DNA of 14,300 bases from the NCBI GenBank assembly GCA_016280565.1, contig JAEEGY010000080.1, forward strand, positions 1 to 14,300, given 5' to 3'. The DNA comes from Fretibacterium sp. GTDB lineage: Bacteria; Synergistota; Synergistia; Synergistales; Aminobacteriaceae. The position numbers and the translations under genes are program-made. Positions 6,713 to 14,103 of the stretch are shown here, piece by piece. A model generated the notes under the pieces. That model had not been told where the DNA came from. It searched no databases and saw only the letters and a list, made by a program, of their open reading frames with translations. Every line of letters begins with the position of its first letter. Positions within the stretch are counted from its first letter, which is position 1.

Positions 6713-8665
6713 TTACTGCATAACCAGGTCAGGCCAGAGTGGCATCCAGGCCCGGGTCTGCATCAGGCCGATGTCCAGATAGACGGCGAGCATGGAGCGG
6801 CTGGGGTATCCCGAGGAGGACAGCTCCTGCGGGAGAGGAATCTGTATCTGCAGCCGGGACTGCGGGACAGGGAGCTCCGGGGCACGCCGGAGGGAGAGGA
6901 GCGTCTTCCCTCCTGTGAAGGCTGAGGCGCGCGTCAGTGGCAGCGAGGGGATATCCCGCGCCCAGATGTCCAGCTCAAGGCCGTTCATCAGGCAAAAGCG
7001 CAGCAGATAGAGGACGTCGTCCGCCGAAAAGGGGATGGAGGCGTCGGCGATAACGTGCGTCAGCGTCTCCCGGTGGAGGAACCAGAGAGGCGGGATAACA
7101 GAGCGGATATCGCGCCCGCGTTCGATCTGGGCTGCCTTCAGCGTGGGGGGCAGCGTCTGTCCCGGCGTGAGGGGCCTGTGCAGAAGCAGCCCGTCAAAGG
7201 CTGGGGCCGAAGCACTCCATCGGGCTGTTGAGCGGATGGTCTTCTCGTTCCAGACGGACTGCACCATGATCGCCGCGTCCCGGAGGTGGCTCGTGAAGGG
7301 GCTTCCGAGGGTCGCGCTGATGAGGAAGCTCTCGCGGTTGGCCGACTCCAGAGCCAGGGTGGGGTGATAGATCCCCAAAAATCCCTGATTGAGCGTCCGG
7401 GAGGGCAGCATCATCACCTTATACAGGTGGAAAGCGGAGATATCAAGGCAGTACAGGTCCCCCGCCGAGGAGGGGAAGAACGCCCAGATGCCCTCCAGCC
7501 CGGTCCACAGGGGGTTTCCTACGGCGGCGGTCTTTTCGCCAGGGTCAACGCTCAGGCAGAATATCTCCCCGCGTTCCGTGAGGACGAACAGCTCCCCCAG
7601 CGGAGACCACAGGACATCCCGCAGCGCGGGGACCTCCGCGAAGAAAAACTCCCGGCGGTTGGCGGCATTCAGGAAGTACACCCGGCCGTTCCCCCTGTCC
7701 GCCACAGCCAGCCAGTCCGCGCAGCAATCCAGGGCCACCGGCTCGAACAGCATCTCCGCGGCAGGCGGGGTCCATTGGCTCAGGAGCTCCGGCTCACCCT
7801 GTCCGGCGGGAGCGATGCGGTAAAAAGCGACGGCACGCGCCACAGGGTCTGTGACAGCAAACGTGTTTTCCGAAAGGATTTCCGCATCAGAGACATCTGA
7901 GTCAATATGCCCCGTCAGGTCAAGCGAGATGGGGGTCTCCTCGTCCAGCGGGCAAGAGAAGGAATAGATATCCCCCTCCGCGCAGAACAGGGTGAAGGAC
8001 CTGTCACCGTGGGGTAGCGCCACGACGGGTTTCCGCACGGAGAAGGAGCGGTATTCCCCCCTGGGGGGCACGGCCCCTTCTCCGCCCTGTGAGGAAGGCT
8101 GAGCAGATATCCCCGCCGCGTTTACCGACCGGAGGTACACCTGGTCTCCCAGCGTGTCCGCAACACAAAGAGTCTCTCCCAGCGCCGAAGCCTTGCCCAT
8201 GCCTCTGACGTTGAACGGGCGGGCGAGCGGCAGTCCCAGCTCCGTCTGAAGGTCCGGCTTTGAAAGCTGCCAGCGGGGAAGGAGCGGCCGCGTCCCCAGG
8301 ATGCTCCGGAGCAGACGGTCCTGCTCCACAAAGTTCCGCGCGATGCGGGGCACGGTGCTGTCCATGGGGCGGACCTCAAGGTAGTTGGCCAGCGCGGCCC
8401 TCGCCCCCTCCCCGTCGCCGGTGCGCTGAAGCGCCAGGCTGCTCAGAAGGTAGTAGTCCACCAGATAGGTGTTCGCCCTCAGGGCACGGTCCAGGTAGTC
8501 CAGCGCGCTCCAGTAGTCCCGGTCCATGAGGTGCAGATAGGCCCGGGTGAACTGCCGCTCGGACTCGTCCAGCTGAGCGCGGGGCATCTCCGCTGCCCAA
8601 ATGGGGCCCGGACTGCAGGCAGCCAGGCAGACGGCTATGGTCAAAAGAAGGATCGCTCGCCTCAT
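6713..8665 (-). CDS. Predicted lipoprotein with N-terminal TPR-like repeats and probable beta-propeller
   Basis: A 650-residue exported protein I cannot assign to a named family. The N-terminus is a signal peptide with a lipobox, LAAC ending at Cys17, so probable lipidation; an AxA-type site (PIWAAE) follows, so signal peptidase I is an alternative. Residues about 36-100 are helical with TPR-like spacing (YLHLMDRDYWSALDYLDRAL, then LSSLALQRTGDGEGARAAL). From about 150 to 450 the sequence alternates short beta-strands and Asp/Gly turns (for example LAVADRGNGRVYFLNAAN), like NHL/WD-type propeller blades. The C-terminal part (about 480-650) is of unclear fold. Start ATG at 8665 with GGGGAGAGG upstream. 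It is convergent with nikR, and no clear terminator lies in the 48 bases between them. Confidence 0.85.
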   Translation of the reverse strand: MRRAILLLTIAVCLAACSPGPIWAAEMPRAQLDESERQFTRAYLHLMDRDYWSALDYLDRALRANTYLVDYYLLSSLALQRTGDGEGARAALANYLEVRPMDSTVPRIARNFVEQDRLLRSILGTRPLLPRWQLSKPDLQTELGLPLARPFNVRGMGKASALGETLCVADTLGDQVYLRSVNAAGISAQPSSQGGEGAVPPRGEYRSFSVRKPVVALPHGDRSFTLFCAEGDIYSFSCPLDEETPISLDLTGHIDSDVSDAEILSENTFAVTDPVARAVAFYRIAPAGQGEPELLSQWTPPAAEMLFEPVALDCCADWLAVADRGNGRVYFLNAANRREFFFAEVPALRDVLWSPLGELFVLTERGEIFCLSVDPGEKTAAVGNPLWTGLEGIWAFFPSSAGDLYCLDISAFHLYKVMMLPSRTLNQGFLGIYHPTLALESANRESFLISATLGSPFTSHLRDAAIMVQSVWNEKTIRSTARWSASAPAFDGLLLHRPLTPGQTLPPTLKAAQIERGRDIRSVIPPLWFLHRETLTHVIADASIPFSADDVLYLLRFCLMNGLELDIWARDIPSLPLTRASAFTGGKTLLSLRRAPELPVPQSRLQIQIPLPQELSSSGYPSRSMLAVYLDIGLMQTRAWMPLWPDLVMQ

Positions 8666-8700
8666 CCTTTATCCTCTCCCCTGAGATGTGTATCTGTCTT

Positions 8701-8731
8701 AAAAAAAATCCCGCCTTTTTGGGCGGGATTC
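8701..8731 (-). terminator. Intrinsic terminator after tRNA-Asn
   Basis: On the minus strand a 9-base perfect stem AATCCCGCC/GGCGGGATT with a 6-base loop (8707-8730) is followed by a run of eight T (8708-8701). It lies 33 bases beyond the tRNA 3' end and 36 bases before the lipoprotein start, so the lipoprotein gene either has its own weak promoter or depends on read-through. Confidence 0.9.
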
Positions 8732-8763
8732 TATCGTTTACCGGCCTTCCCCGGAGAATCTTC

Positions 8764-8839
8764 TGGCTCCACGACCAGGACTCGAACCTGGAACCTAGTG
8801 ATTAACAGTCACCCGCTCTGCCGATTGAGCTATCGTGGA
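8764..8839 (-). tRNA. tRNA-Asn (GTT anticodon), CCA encoded
   Basis: A 76-base minus-strand cloverleaf: acceptor stem TCCACGA/TCGTGGA (7 perfect pairs), D arm GCTC/GAGC, anticodon stem GGTGA/TCACT (first pair G-U) with loop CTGTTAA giving anticodon GTT, variable region AGGTT, T arm CCAGG/CCTGG with loop TTCGAGT, discriminator G and genomically encoded CCA. GTT specifies asparagine. Confidence 0.97.
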
Positions 8840-8853
8840 ACTTAACGGAGGGA

Positions 8854-8882
8854 ATTATACCCCGTCGCCTAAGCCCTGTCAA
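8854..8882 (-). promoter_or_regulatory. Consensus sigma-70-type promoter for tRNA-Asn
   Basis: On the minus strand: TTGACA (8882-8877), 17-base spacer, TATAAT (8859-8854). Both hexamers match consensus perfectly with ideal spacing, placing the transcription start about 5-10 bases before the tRNA 5' end. Confidence 0.9.
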
Positions 8883-8888
8883 TCTTTG

Positions 8889-8961
8889 AATTTCGAGAGC
8901 GAAAATAATTTCACCGTGCTTTCATTTCATTTTCTCGAGTTAAGTGATATAATCTCGAATT
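8889..8961 (+). promoter_or_regulatory. Promoter of the amino acid ABC operon with three TCTCGARTT-like boxes
   Basis: An extended -10 TGATATAAT occupies 8945-8953; the -35 position (TTTCAT, 8925-8930, spacer 17) matches TTGACA at only 3 of 6. The nonamer TCTCGA(G/A)TT occurs at 8933-8941 and 8953-8961, exactly 20 bases apart on the same strand and flanking the -10. An inverted copy (TCTCGAAATT on the minus strand) lies at 8898-8889. The repeats could be operator sites for an operon regulator. The transcript would start about 70 bases before the gene. Confidence 0.55.
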
Positions 8962-9036
8962 GTCAGGGATGTGTGTGGAACAGGGATTTCGCGTGCTTCC
9001 CAGGCTTTGAAACAACGATGATAACAGGAGGTCTTG

Positions 9037-9888
9037 ATGATGAAGAGGAACAAGGGGGTCTGGGCGCTGTGCCTTGCGCTGGCGGCCATTTTTTCTATGA
9101 CTTTGTATGCCTCTGCGGAGGAGAAGCTGACGGGCTCGGCAGGAAACCCGCTACGCGGGGTGGAGCAGCTCAAGACGGCGCGTCTGGCAGCCCAGCGCGG
9201 CACGGTGGGTCAGTTTATCGCCGAGGACCTGTTGGGCGACAAGAAGGGCGAGCTCCTGACCACCTATGAGAAGTACGTGGACGCCATCGCCTCGCTCCGG
9301 CAGGGCAAGGTCCGCGCCGTGGTGATGGACGAGCTGCCGGCCAAGCGGTTTCTGAGCGAGGTGGCGGGGCTGACCCTTATGGACGAGGCCCTGTCTGAGG
9401 AGAGCTACGCCATCGGCTTTAAGAAAGGCAACGCGGGGCTCCTGGGGCAGGTCAACAAGGCCCTCTCCGAGCTCAAGGCGGACGGGACCCTGGCGGCTAT
9501 CTTCGACAAGTATCTCAATGGCGACGTCGGGGCTATCAGCCCTGAGGGCATCGACCTGAACAAGGGGGCCAAGGGCGGCCGCCTCGTGGTGGGGACCGAG
9601 GCCGGTTTTGCCCCCTATGAGCTGAAGGTGGGCAGCGGCTACATCGGCATCGATATTGAGATGTGCGCGGCCATCGCCAAAAAGCTGGGGCGGGAGCTGG
9701 TCATTGAGAACATGAACTTTGACGCGCTGCCCATGGCCGTGTCCACGGGCAAGGTGGACATGATCTGCGCCGGCATCACCGTCACGGAGGAGCGCAAGGA
9801 GAACATGGACTTCTCCGACAACTATGTGGAGGGGGCCCGTCAGGTCGCGGTGGTCCGCGCGGACGACTATCAGGCCCCGGTAAAGTGA
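9037..9888 (+). CDS. Amino acid ABC transporter substrate-binding protein, apparently circularly permuted SBP_bac_3
   Basis: A 283-residue periplasmic binding protein with a Sec signal peptide (residues 1-27, cleavage after ASA). All SBP family 3 motifs are present but in reversed order. Residues about 39-161 are the normal C-terminal half (RLAAQRGTVGQF, VVMDELPAKRF with ligand-contacting Asp98, EESYAIGFKKGN, ADGTLAAIFDKYL). Residues about 180-283 are the normal N-terminal half (GRLVVGTEAGFAPYE, YIGIDIEMCAAIAKKLG, FDALPMAVSTGKVDMI, ITVTEER with Arg253, DFSDNY), ending at the hinge strand. Key ligand residues are kept, so it may be functional. AGGAGG at 9026-9031 supports ATG at 9037 or 9040; an in-frame TTG at 9034 is also possible but less likely. 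The permease starts one base after its stop. Confidence 0.9.
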   Translation: MMKRNKGVWALCLALAAIFSMTLYASAEEKLTGSAGNPLRGVEQLKTARLAAQRGTVGQFIAEDLLGDKKGELLTTYEKYVDAIASLRQGKVRAVVMDELPAKRFLSEVAGLTLMDEALSEESYAIGFKKGNAGLLGQVNKALSELKADGTLAAIFDKYLNGDVGAISPEGIDLNKGAKGGRLVVGTEAGFAPYELKVGSGYIGIDIEMCAAIAKKLGRELVIENMNFDALPMAVSTGKVDMICAGITVTEERKENMDFSDNYVEGARQVAVVRADDYQAPVK

Positions 9889-9889
9889 T

Positions 9890-10690
9890 ATGGGGGTAAA
9901 GACGACTTCCCGGCGGGGCGACGTGTTTCTGTGGCTCTGCGCCGCCGTCCTGCTGTTTTTGCTGTACCAGTCCGGCTTCTTCACAGAGGCTGCGTGGGAT
10001 GACTTTGGCCGGCGCTTCTATCAGAACTTCATCAAAGACCGGCGTTACATGATGCTGGTGGACGGCCTGAAGGCCACGCTGTTCATGACAGCGTTCTCCA
10101 CCCTCATCGGGCTGGCCGTCGGGCTGATCCTGAGCGTCATCCGCGTGGCGTACAAGGGAGGCGTTCCCATTCGCCTTCTCAACGCCTTTGCGGAGTGCTA
10201 CATCACTGTCCTGCGGGGGACCCCGGCGATGGTGCAGCTTTTGATCTGGAACTTCACCATCTTCGCCTCGGCCCGCGATCTCAACACGCAGTACATCGCC
10301 ATCCTGGCCTTTGGGCTCAATTCCGGGGCCTACGTGGCGGAGATTTTCCGCGGGGGCATCGAGTCCATCGACCCCGGCCAGATGGAGGCGGGGCGCTCGC
10401 TGGGGCTGTCCTATGGCGCGTCCATGCGCTACATCGTCCTGCCCCAGGCCCTGCGTAACGTCGTCCCCATGCTGTTCAACGAGTTTATTGCCCTGTTGAA
10501 GGAGACGTCCGTGGCCGGGTACATCGGCATCGACGACCTGACCCGCGCCGGGCAGAACATCCAGGCCCTGACCCTGGAGCACTCCCAGCCGCTGGTGATG
10601 GTGGCCATTATCTATCTCGTGATCGTCATGTTCCTGACGGGCGTGGTGCGCCGTCTGGAGCAGTGGCTGAGCCGCGGCAGAAGGGGGTAG
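9890..10690 (+). CDS. Polar amino acid ABC transporter permease (HisM/GlnP family)
   Basis: A 266-residue inner membrane permease. Hydrophobic segments lie near residues 12-31, 60-85, 105-125 and 225-255, with further weaker ones. The [16 protein letters not shown] segment begins the BPD_transp_1 domain. The EAA loop that contacts the ATPase is at about 160-190 ([25 protein letters not shown]), followed by [12 protein letters not shown]. The N-terminal helix before the core domain is an extra segment relative to minimal HisM proteins. Start ATG lies one base after the binding protein stop with no strong ribosome site of its own, so translation is probably coupled. It would form the channel with the ATPase encoded next. 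Confidence 0.94.
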   Translation: MGVKTTSRRGDVFLWLCAAVLLFLLYQSGFFTEAAWDDFGRRFYQNFIKDRRYMMLVDGLKATLFMTAFSTLIGLAVGLILSVIRVAYKGGVPIRLLNAFAECYITVLRGTPAMVQLLIWNFTIFASARDLNTQYIAILAFGLNSGAYVAEIFRGGIESIDPGQMEAGRSLGLSYGASMRYIVLPQALRNVVPMLFNEFIALLKETSVAGYIGIDDLTRAGQNIQALTLEHSQPLVMVAIIYLVIVMFLTGVVRRLEQWLSRGRRG

Positions 10691-10695
10691 GGACA

Positions 10696-11448
10696 ATGGA
10701 CAACGCCAACAACGCCCCGATGATAGAGGTCCGGGACCTTTGCAAGGTCTTTGGGGACCTGACGGTGCTGAAGGGTATTTCCACCTCCATCTGCAAGGGG
10801 GAGAAGGTGGCCGTGATCGGGCCCTCCGGCGGGGGCAAGAGTACATTTCTACGCTGCCTGAACCGCATGGAGGAGCCCACCTCCGGCGTCATCCGCTTCA
10901 AGGGCGAAGACATCACCGCCCCCGGCTGCGACATCGACCAGGTCCGCCGCCATATGGGGATGGTCTTTCAGCACTTCAACCTCTTCCCCCACCTCACGGT
11001 GCGCCGCAACATCACCCTGGCCCCGACGCAGCTCAAGATCATGGACCCGGCGAAGGCGGACAAACGCGCCGAGGAACTGCTGGCCCGGGTGGGGCTGGCG
11101 GACAAGGTGGACGAGTGGCCGGAGCGCCTCTCCGGCGGCCAGAAACAGCGCGTCGCCATTGCCCGCGCCCTGGCCATGGACCCGGACGTCCTGCTCTTTG
11201 ACGAGCCCACCAGCGCCCTGGACCCGGAGATGATCGGCGAGGTGCTGGAGGTCATGAAGGAGCTGGCCGACGAGGGCATGACCATGTACCTCGTCACTCA
11301 CGAGATGGGCTTTGCCCGTGAGGTGGCCGACCGGGTGCTCTTCATGGACGGAGGGCTCATCGCCGAGGAGGGCACGCCGGAGGATGTCTTTGACCACCCG
11401 CGGGAGCCCCGCACGGTGGAGTTCCTCTCCAAGGTACTGAGACGGTAA
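10696..11448 (+). CDS. Polar amino acid ABC transporter ATP-binding protein (GlnQ/HisP family)
   Basis: A 250-residue cytoplasmic ATPase that powers amino acid import. Walker A is GPSGGGKST at residues 42-50, Q-loop [12 protein letters not shown], signature [15 protein letters not shown], Walker [15 protein letters not shown], and the switch His in LVTHEMGFA. The length and the [16 protein letters not shown]-terminal segment are typical of the GlnQ group. I chose ATG at 10696 because GGGGG lies 8 bases upstream; the open frame extends to 10663 inside the permease gene but without a ribosome site. It is five bases from the permease stop, in one operon. Confidence 0.97.
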   Translation: MDNANNAPMIEVRDLCKVFGDLTVLKGISTSICKGEKVAVIGPSGGGKSTFLRCLNRMEEPTSGVIRFKGEDITAPGCDIDQVRRHMGMVFQHFNLFPHLTVRRNITLAPTQLKIMDPAKADKRAEELLARVGLADKVDEWPERLSGGQKQRVAIARALAMDPDVLLFDEPTSALDPEMIGEVLEVMKELADEGMTMYLVTHEMGFAREVADRVLFMDGGLIAEEGTPEDVFDHPREPRTVEFLSKVLRR

Positions 11449-11461
11449 AAAGGAGGGCGTC

Positions 11462-12676
11462 ATGGGAGATATCACGAAAGGCCTGACCTCGTCTGAGGCG
11501 GGGCGGTACACCGATAAGGTTGTGGCGTGGCGGCGGGACATTCACCGCCACCCGGAGCTGAGCCAGCACGAGGATCGTACAGCGTCCCTCGTGGCGGAGG
11601 TCCTGACGGGCCTTAGCCTGGAGGTTCGCCGCAATGTGGGCGGACACGGCGTTGTCGCCCTGCTGCGTGGGAAAAAACCTGGCAGGACCGTGGCGCTTCG
11701 GGCAGATATGGATGCCTTGCCCCTGAAGGAGGAGACGGGCCTGCCCTATGCCTCGGAGGTAGAGGGCGTTATGCACGCCTGCGGCCACGACACCCACACG
11801 GCCATGCTGCTGGGCGCGGCCTGTGCCCTGGCAGACAGGCGGGAGGACATCGCCGGGAACGTGAAGTTTCTGTTCCAGCCCGCCGAGGAGCTGAACCCCA
11901 CCGGCGGCGCGCCGGGCATGATCGCGGACGGGGCGCTGGAGGATCCTCACGTGGACGCCCTCTTTGCGCTGCACGTCTGGCCCCGGTTCGAGACGGGGAC
12001 GGTTGCCCTCAAGCCGGGGCCCCAGATGGGGGCGTCAGACCGGCTCTTCCTGACAGTGCACGGCAAATCCGCCCACGGCTCCGCTCCGGACCAGGGCGTC
12101 GACGCCATTATGATCGCCTCTCAGGTGGTCTGCGGGCTCCAGAGCATCGTGAGCCGCAGCGTCTCCCCGCTGGACTCCGCGGTGGTTACCGTCGGCACCA
12201 TCAAGGGCGGCTGGCGCTACAACGTCATTCCCGACCACGTGGAGATGGAGGGCACGGTCCGCACGCTCCGTGAGGAGACTCAGGCCCTCATGCCGGAGCT
12301 CATCTCCCGCACGGCTTCGGGCATCGCGGCATCGCTGGGGGGGAGCTGCGACGTGAAGTACGTCAAGGGCTATCCTCCCATGGTGAATGACCCGGCGCTG
12401 TTTGAGCTTGCGGCGGGGTCTGTCCGCGGGGCAATGGGGCCGGAGGCCCTGACCGTGGTGGAGCAGCCGGAGCTGGGCGCGGAGGACTTTGCGTTCTTCG
12501 CCCGGGAGCGGCCCGCAGTGATGGGCTGGCTGGGCTGCCGTCCGGCGGGGGCACGTCCGGAGGATACTGCTGTCCTTCACAACACCCGCTTCTGCCCGGA
12601 CGAGGGCTGTTTCCCCTACGGCGTGAGTTTCCTGGCCTCCTGTGCGCTGAATTTTTTGAACAGCGCCGTTTCCTGA
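11462..12676 (+). CDS. M20D-family amidohydrolase (N-acyl amino acid / hippurate hydrolase-like)
   Basis: A 404-residue metal-dependent amidohydrolase; relatives hydrolyse N-acyl or N-benzoyl amino acids, amino acid conjugates or N-acetyl-diaminopimelate. RRDIHRHPELS at 24-34 and the metal-site motif HACGHD at 105-110 (Cys107, His109) are present, as are FQPAEE at 138-143 (catalytic/metal Glu), His171 in LHVWP, the dimerisation-domain KSAHGSAPDQG, and a late LHNTRFCPDEG with the last His ligand. All ligands appear intact. AGGAGG precedes the ATG by 5 bases. It starts 13 bases after the ABC ATPase stop, so it is probably in the same operon and processes the imported substrate in the cytoplasm. 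Exact substrate is unknown; no terminator is obvious downstream. Confidence 0.92.
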   Translation: MGDITKGLTSSEAGRYTDKVVAWRRDIHRHPELSQHEDRTASLVAEVLTGLSLEVRRNVGGHGVVALLRGKKPGRTVALRADMDALPLKEETGLPYASEVEGVMHACGHDTHTAMLLGAACALADRREDIAGNVKFLFQPAEELNPTGGAPGMIADGALEDPHVDALFALHVWPRFETGTVALKPGPQMGASDRLFLTVHGKSAHGSAPDQGVDAIMIASQVVCGLQSIVSRSVSPLDSAVVTVGTIKGGWRYNVIPDHVEMEGTVRTLREETQALMPELISRTASGIAASLGGSCDVKYVKGYPPMVNDPALFELAAGSVRGAMGPEALTVVEQPELGAEDFAFFARERPAVMGWLGCRPAGARPEDTAVLHNTRFCPDEGCFPYGVSFLASCALNFLNSAVS

Positions 12677-12734
12677 TATTTCCTGTTGTCCGGCCAGGGG
12701 CAAGAAAGAACAAGTAAGCGAAAGGATGTGGACT

Positions 12735-13025
12735 TTATATATAGTCAATATAGTGGACACGAGGAGTAGGTAACATATATCGAAGCTCTACCCAATCAAG
12801 AATTTTGTCCGAAAAGCGAGACTCTTTCTCATCGGGTACCAGATTTTGAAAACTTGTACTGGCGTAGTGACATCCCTGATCGCTATGGATAAGAGTCTCG
12901 CTACTCAATGATATTCCGTGTTCACAAAACAATTGCTGAATCGTCTCCAGCACAAAATCCAACTCCAAAGAATCACTCAGCACGCAGGACGATATCTGCC
13001 GGGTGTAAGCGTCGAGACAGGGAAA
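12735..13025 (-). pseudogene. IS3-family transposase (OrfB, rve domain) remnant
   Basis: The minus-strand frame from 13025 reads FPCLDAYTRQ, then VLSDSLELDFVLETIQ, then LIHSDQGCHYAS-TSFQNLV. This is the middle of an IS3-type DDE integrase core, including the Asp of LDAYTRQ and the second Asp of HSDQG. The segment with the third acidic residue and the usual RGNCWDNAP motif is missing; after FQNLV the sequence diverges to an unrelated tail ending in a stop at 12735. A stop in the same frame lies just upstream of FPC. So both ends are lost and the gene is inactive. It begins the AT-richer region after the amidohydrolase. Confidence 0.8.
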
Positions 13026-13057
13026 TCAATTTTTAGGGAGAAGGCATATGACAGCAC

Positions 13058-13504
13058 TCACTGAGTTTCACCTCCACACGGAATGATTTTCGATATATAC
13101 TTTGGCTCAAGCAAGCAATCGAACATAATTTTAGTCATGGGGCGAATGGTAGAAGTCCTTGTCTTACCATCTTTTAAAGGCTCAATGACCATATCTTCGG
13201 GGATCATCGTTTGAACCCATTTCCTAAAATACTCATTCAAAGAGTCAGTCTTAACCAACTGAAGCAGTTTCAACAACCAATAATAGCAAGGTATGCGCTT
13301 AATTCCGAATTCCTCCTTCAAAAATTCGCTGATTTTTGCGCTCACTGCCCATTGATGAATTTGACTGACATTCTTCAATCCGCACAGACTTCCGAGAATA
13401 AAAATCGTAAGCGCTTGTGCAACACTGTAAAAATATCCCTTATACCCCTGCTCTGTTTCCACTTCCGTGAAATACTCCGTTATCCCATTGTTCTTCATAT
13501 CCAT
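13058..13504 (-). pseudogene. ISAs1-family (H-repeat-like) transposase remnant, N-terminal part
   Basis: A 148-residue frame resembling the N-terminal DDE_Tnp_1-associated domain of ISAs1/H-repeat transposases: YSVAQALTIFILGSLCGLKNVSQIHQWA (residues about 26-53) followed by GIKRIPCYYWLLKLL and a FRKWVQTMIPE-like segment. DGKTRTST near residue 113 looks like a degraded form of the DGKT[LV]R motif that opens the catalytic domain. Family members are about 350-380 residues, and the whole catalytic domain is missing, so I call it a truncated, inactive remnant. Its ATG is at 13504. It could alternatively be a small independent protein retained by chance. The family call is moderate. Confidence 0.6.
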
Positions 13505-13579
13505 ATTTTACATCTTCTTGGACACCTCACTCCTAAAAATTGATTCCCCTGTTTTGTTTGCGCTTTGCAATATGCCTTG

Positions 13580-13588
13580 TGCTATAAT
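13580..13588 (+). promoter_or_regulatory. Extended -10 promoter of the RiPP precursor
   Basis: TGCTATAAT is a perfect extended -10 (TG-n-TATAAT), about 62 bases upstream of the precursor ATG. No good -35 is present at 17 bases. The predicted leader of about 55 bases ends with AAGGAGG and an 8-base spacer before ATG, a strong ribosome binding site that fits an abundantly made precursor. Confidence 0.6.
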
Positions 13589-13650
13589 ATGTTTGCGTGT
13601 CGAAAATTTGAACCGGCGCGGAAAAACTTTTTCTCAAGGAGGAAATGTAA

Positions 13651-14019
13651 ATGCCAGTAAATAAGAAATTTTTGGAACTTGTTTCAAAAGATTCAGCGGT
13701 TAAGGCAGAGCTCGACAGCGCAACGTTCAAAGCATTGTTTGAGTTTTTGAAAGCCAGGGGACTTGAGGACGAAGCGGCCAAAGCAGTCGATACAGCAATG
13801 ACGGCAGTAGCAGAGGCTCACGGTTTCAAGCCTGAAGCTATGGAAGAGGTCAGCGATGACGAACTCAAGGCTGTCGCAGGCGGAATATGGTGCGATTGTG
13901 AGATTACAGGCTGCGGACACGACGGTAAACACACATACTGCTCTTGCCCAATTGGTGGAGAAGGCGCGGATGGCAGCGGGGGAAAATGTTATTGTGACTG
14001 GACCGGATCTGGCAGCTGA
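13651..14019 (+). CDS. RiPP precursor peptide with Nif11-like leader and Cys-rich core
   Basis: A 122-residue ribosomal peptide precursor. The leader (residues 1-78) is Nif11-like: KFLELVSKDSAVKAEL near the start, an AEAHGF segment near 54-59, and a terminal VSDDELKAVAGG with a double-Gly cleavage site at 77-78. It is somewhat longer than most Nif11-type leaders. The predicted core (79-122, 44 residues) is Gly-rich with seven cysteines at 81, 83, 88, 97, 99, 113 and 115, making three CxC motifs (CDC, CSC, CYC) plus one single Cys; it also has Trp80, Trp117, and several Ser/Thr. Such precursors are modified by radical SAM or lanthionine enzymes and exported with leader removal by C39 peptidase transporters. 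The gene is followed by a probable radical SAM maturase. The final product class is not determinable here. Confidence 0.85.
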   Translation: MPVNKKFLELVSKDSAVKAELDSATFKALFEFLKARGLEDEAAKAVDTAMTAVAEAHGFKPEAMEEVSDDELKAVAGGIWCDCEITGCGHDGKHTYCSCPIGGEGADGSGGKCYCDWTGSGS

Positions 14020-14046
14020 TGATTGGTAATTAGCTTTCCTGAAAAT

Positions 14047-14072
14047 AAGCTGCCCTGAAATACGGGCAGCTT
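14047..14072 (+). promoter_or_regulatory. Intercistronic hairpin between precursor and maturase
   Basis: A perfect 9-base stem AAGCTGCCC/GGGCAGCTT with an 8-base loop TGAAATAC, starting 27 bases after the precursor stop. It is not followed by a T run, so it is unlikely to be a full intrinsic terminator. A role as a partial attenuator or 3' stabiliser that gives more precursor than enzyme mRNA is inferred. Confidence 0.7.
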
Positions 14073-14103
14073 GTCAATTATAAGTGGGTGTAAAAAATAA
14101 AAA

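Noticed and set aside
9782..10846. A 354-codon minus-strand frame opposite the permease gene
   Set aside because: Pro/Arg/His-rich shadow without recognisable domains; the plus strand holds a clear ABC permease.
12677..12734. Possible terminator after the amidohydrolase gene
   Set aside because: Only short imperfect complementarity and no T tract; I see no supported terminator.
12728..12757. GTGGAC repeated around an AT-rich palindrome as an insertion sequence end
   Set aside because: The copies are direct, not inverted, and no matching partner end or target duplication was found at the other side of the remnants.
12035..12760. A 241-codon minus-strand frame opposite the amidohydrolase
   Set aside because: Antisense shadow of a gene with complete M20 motifs.
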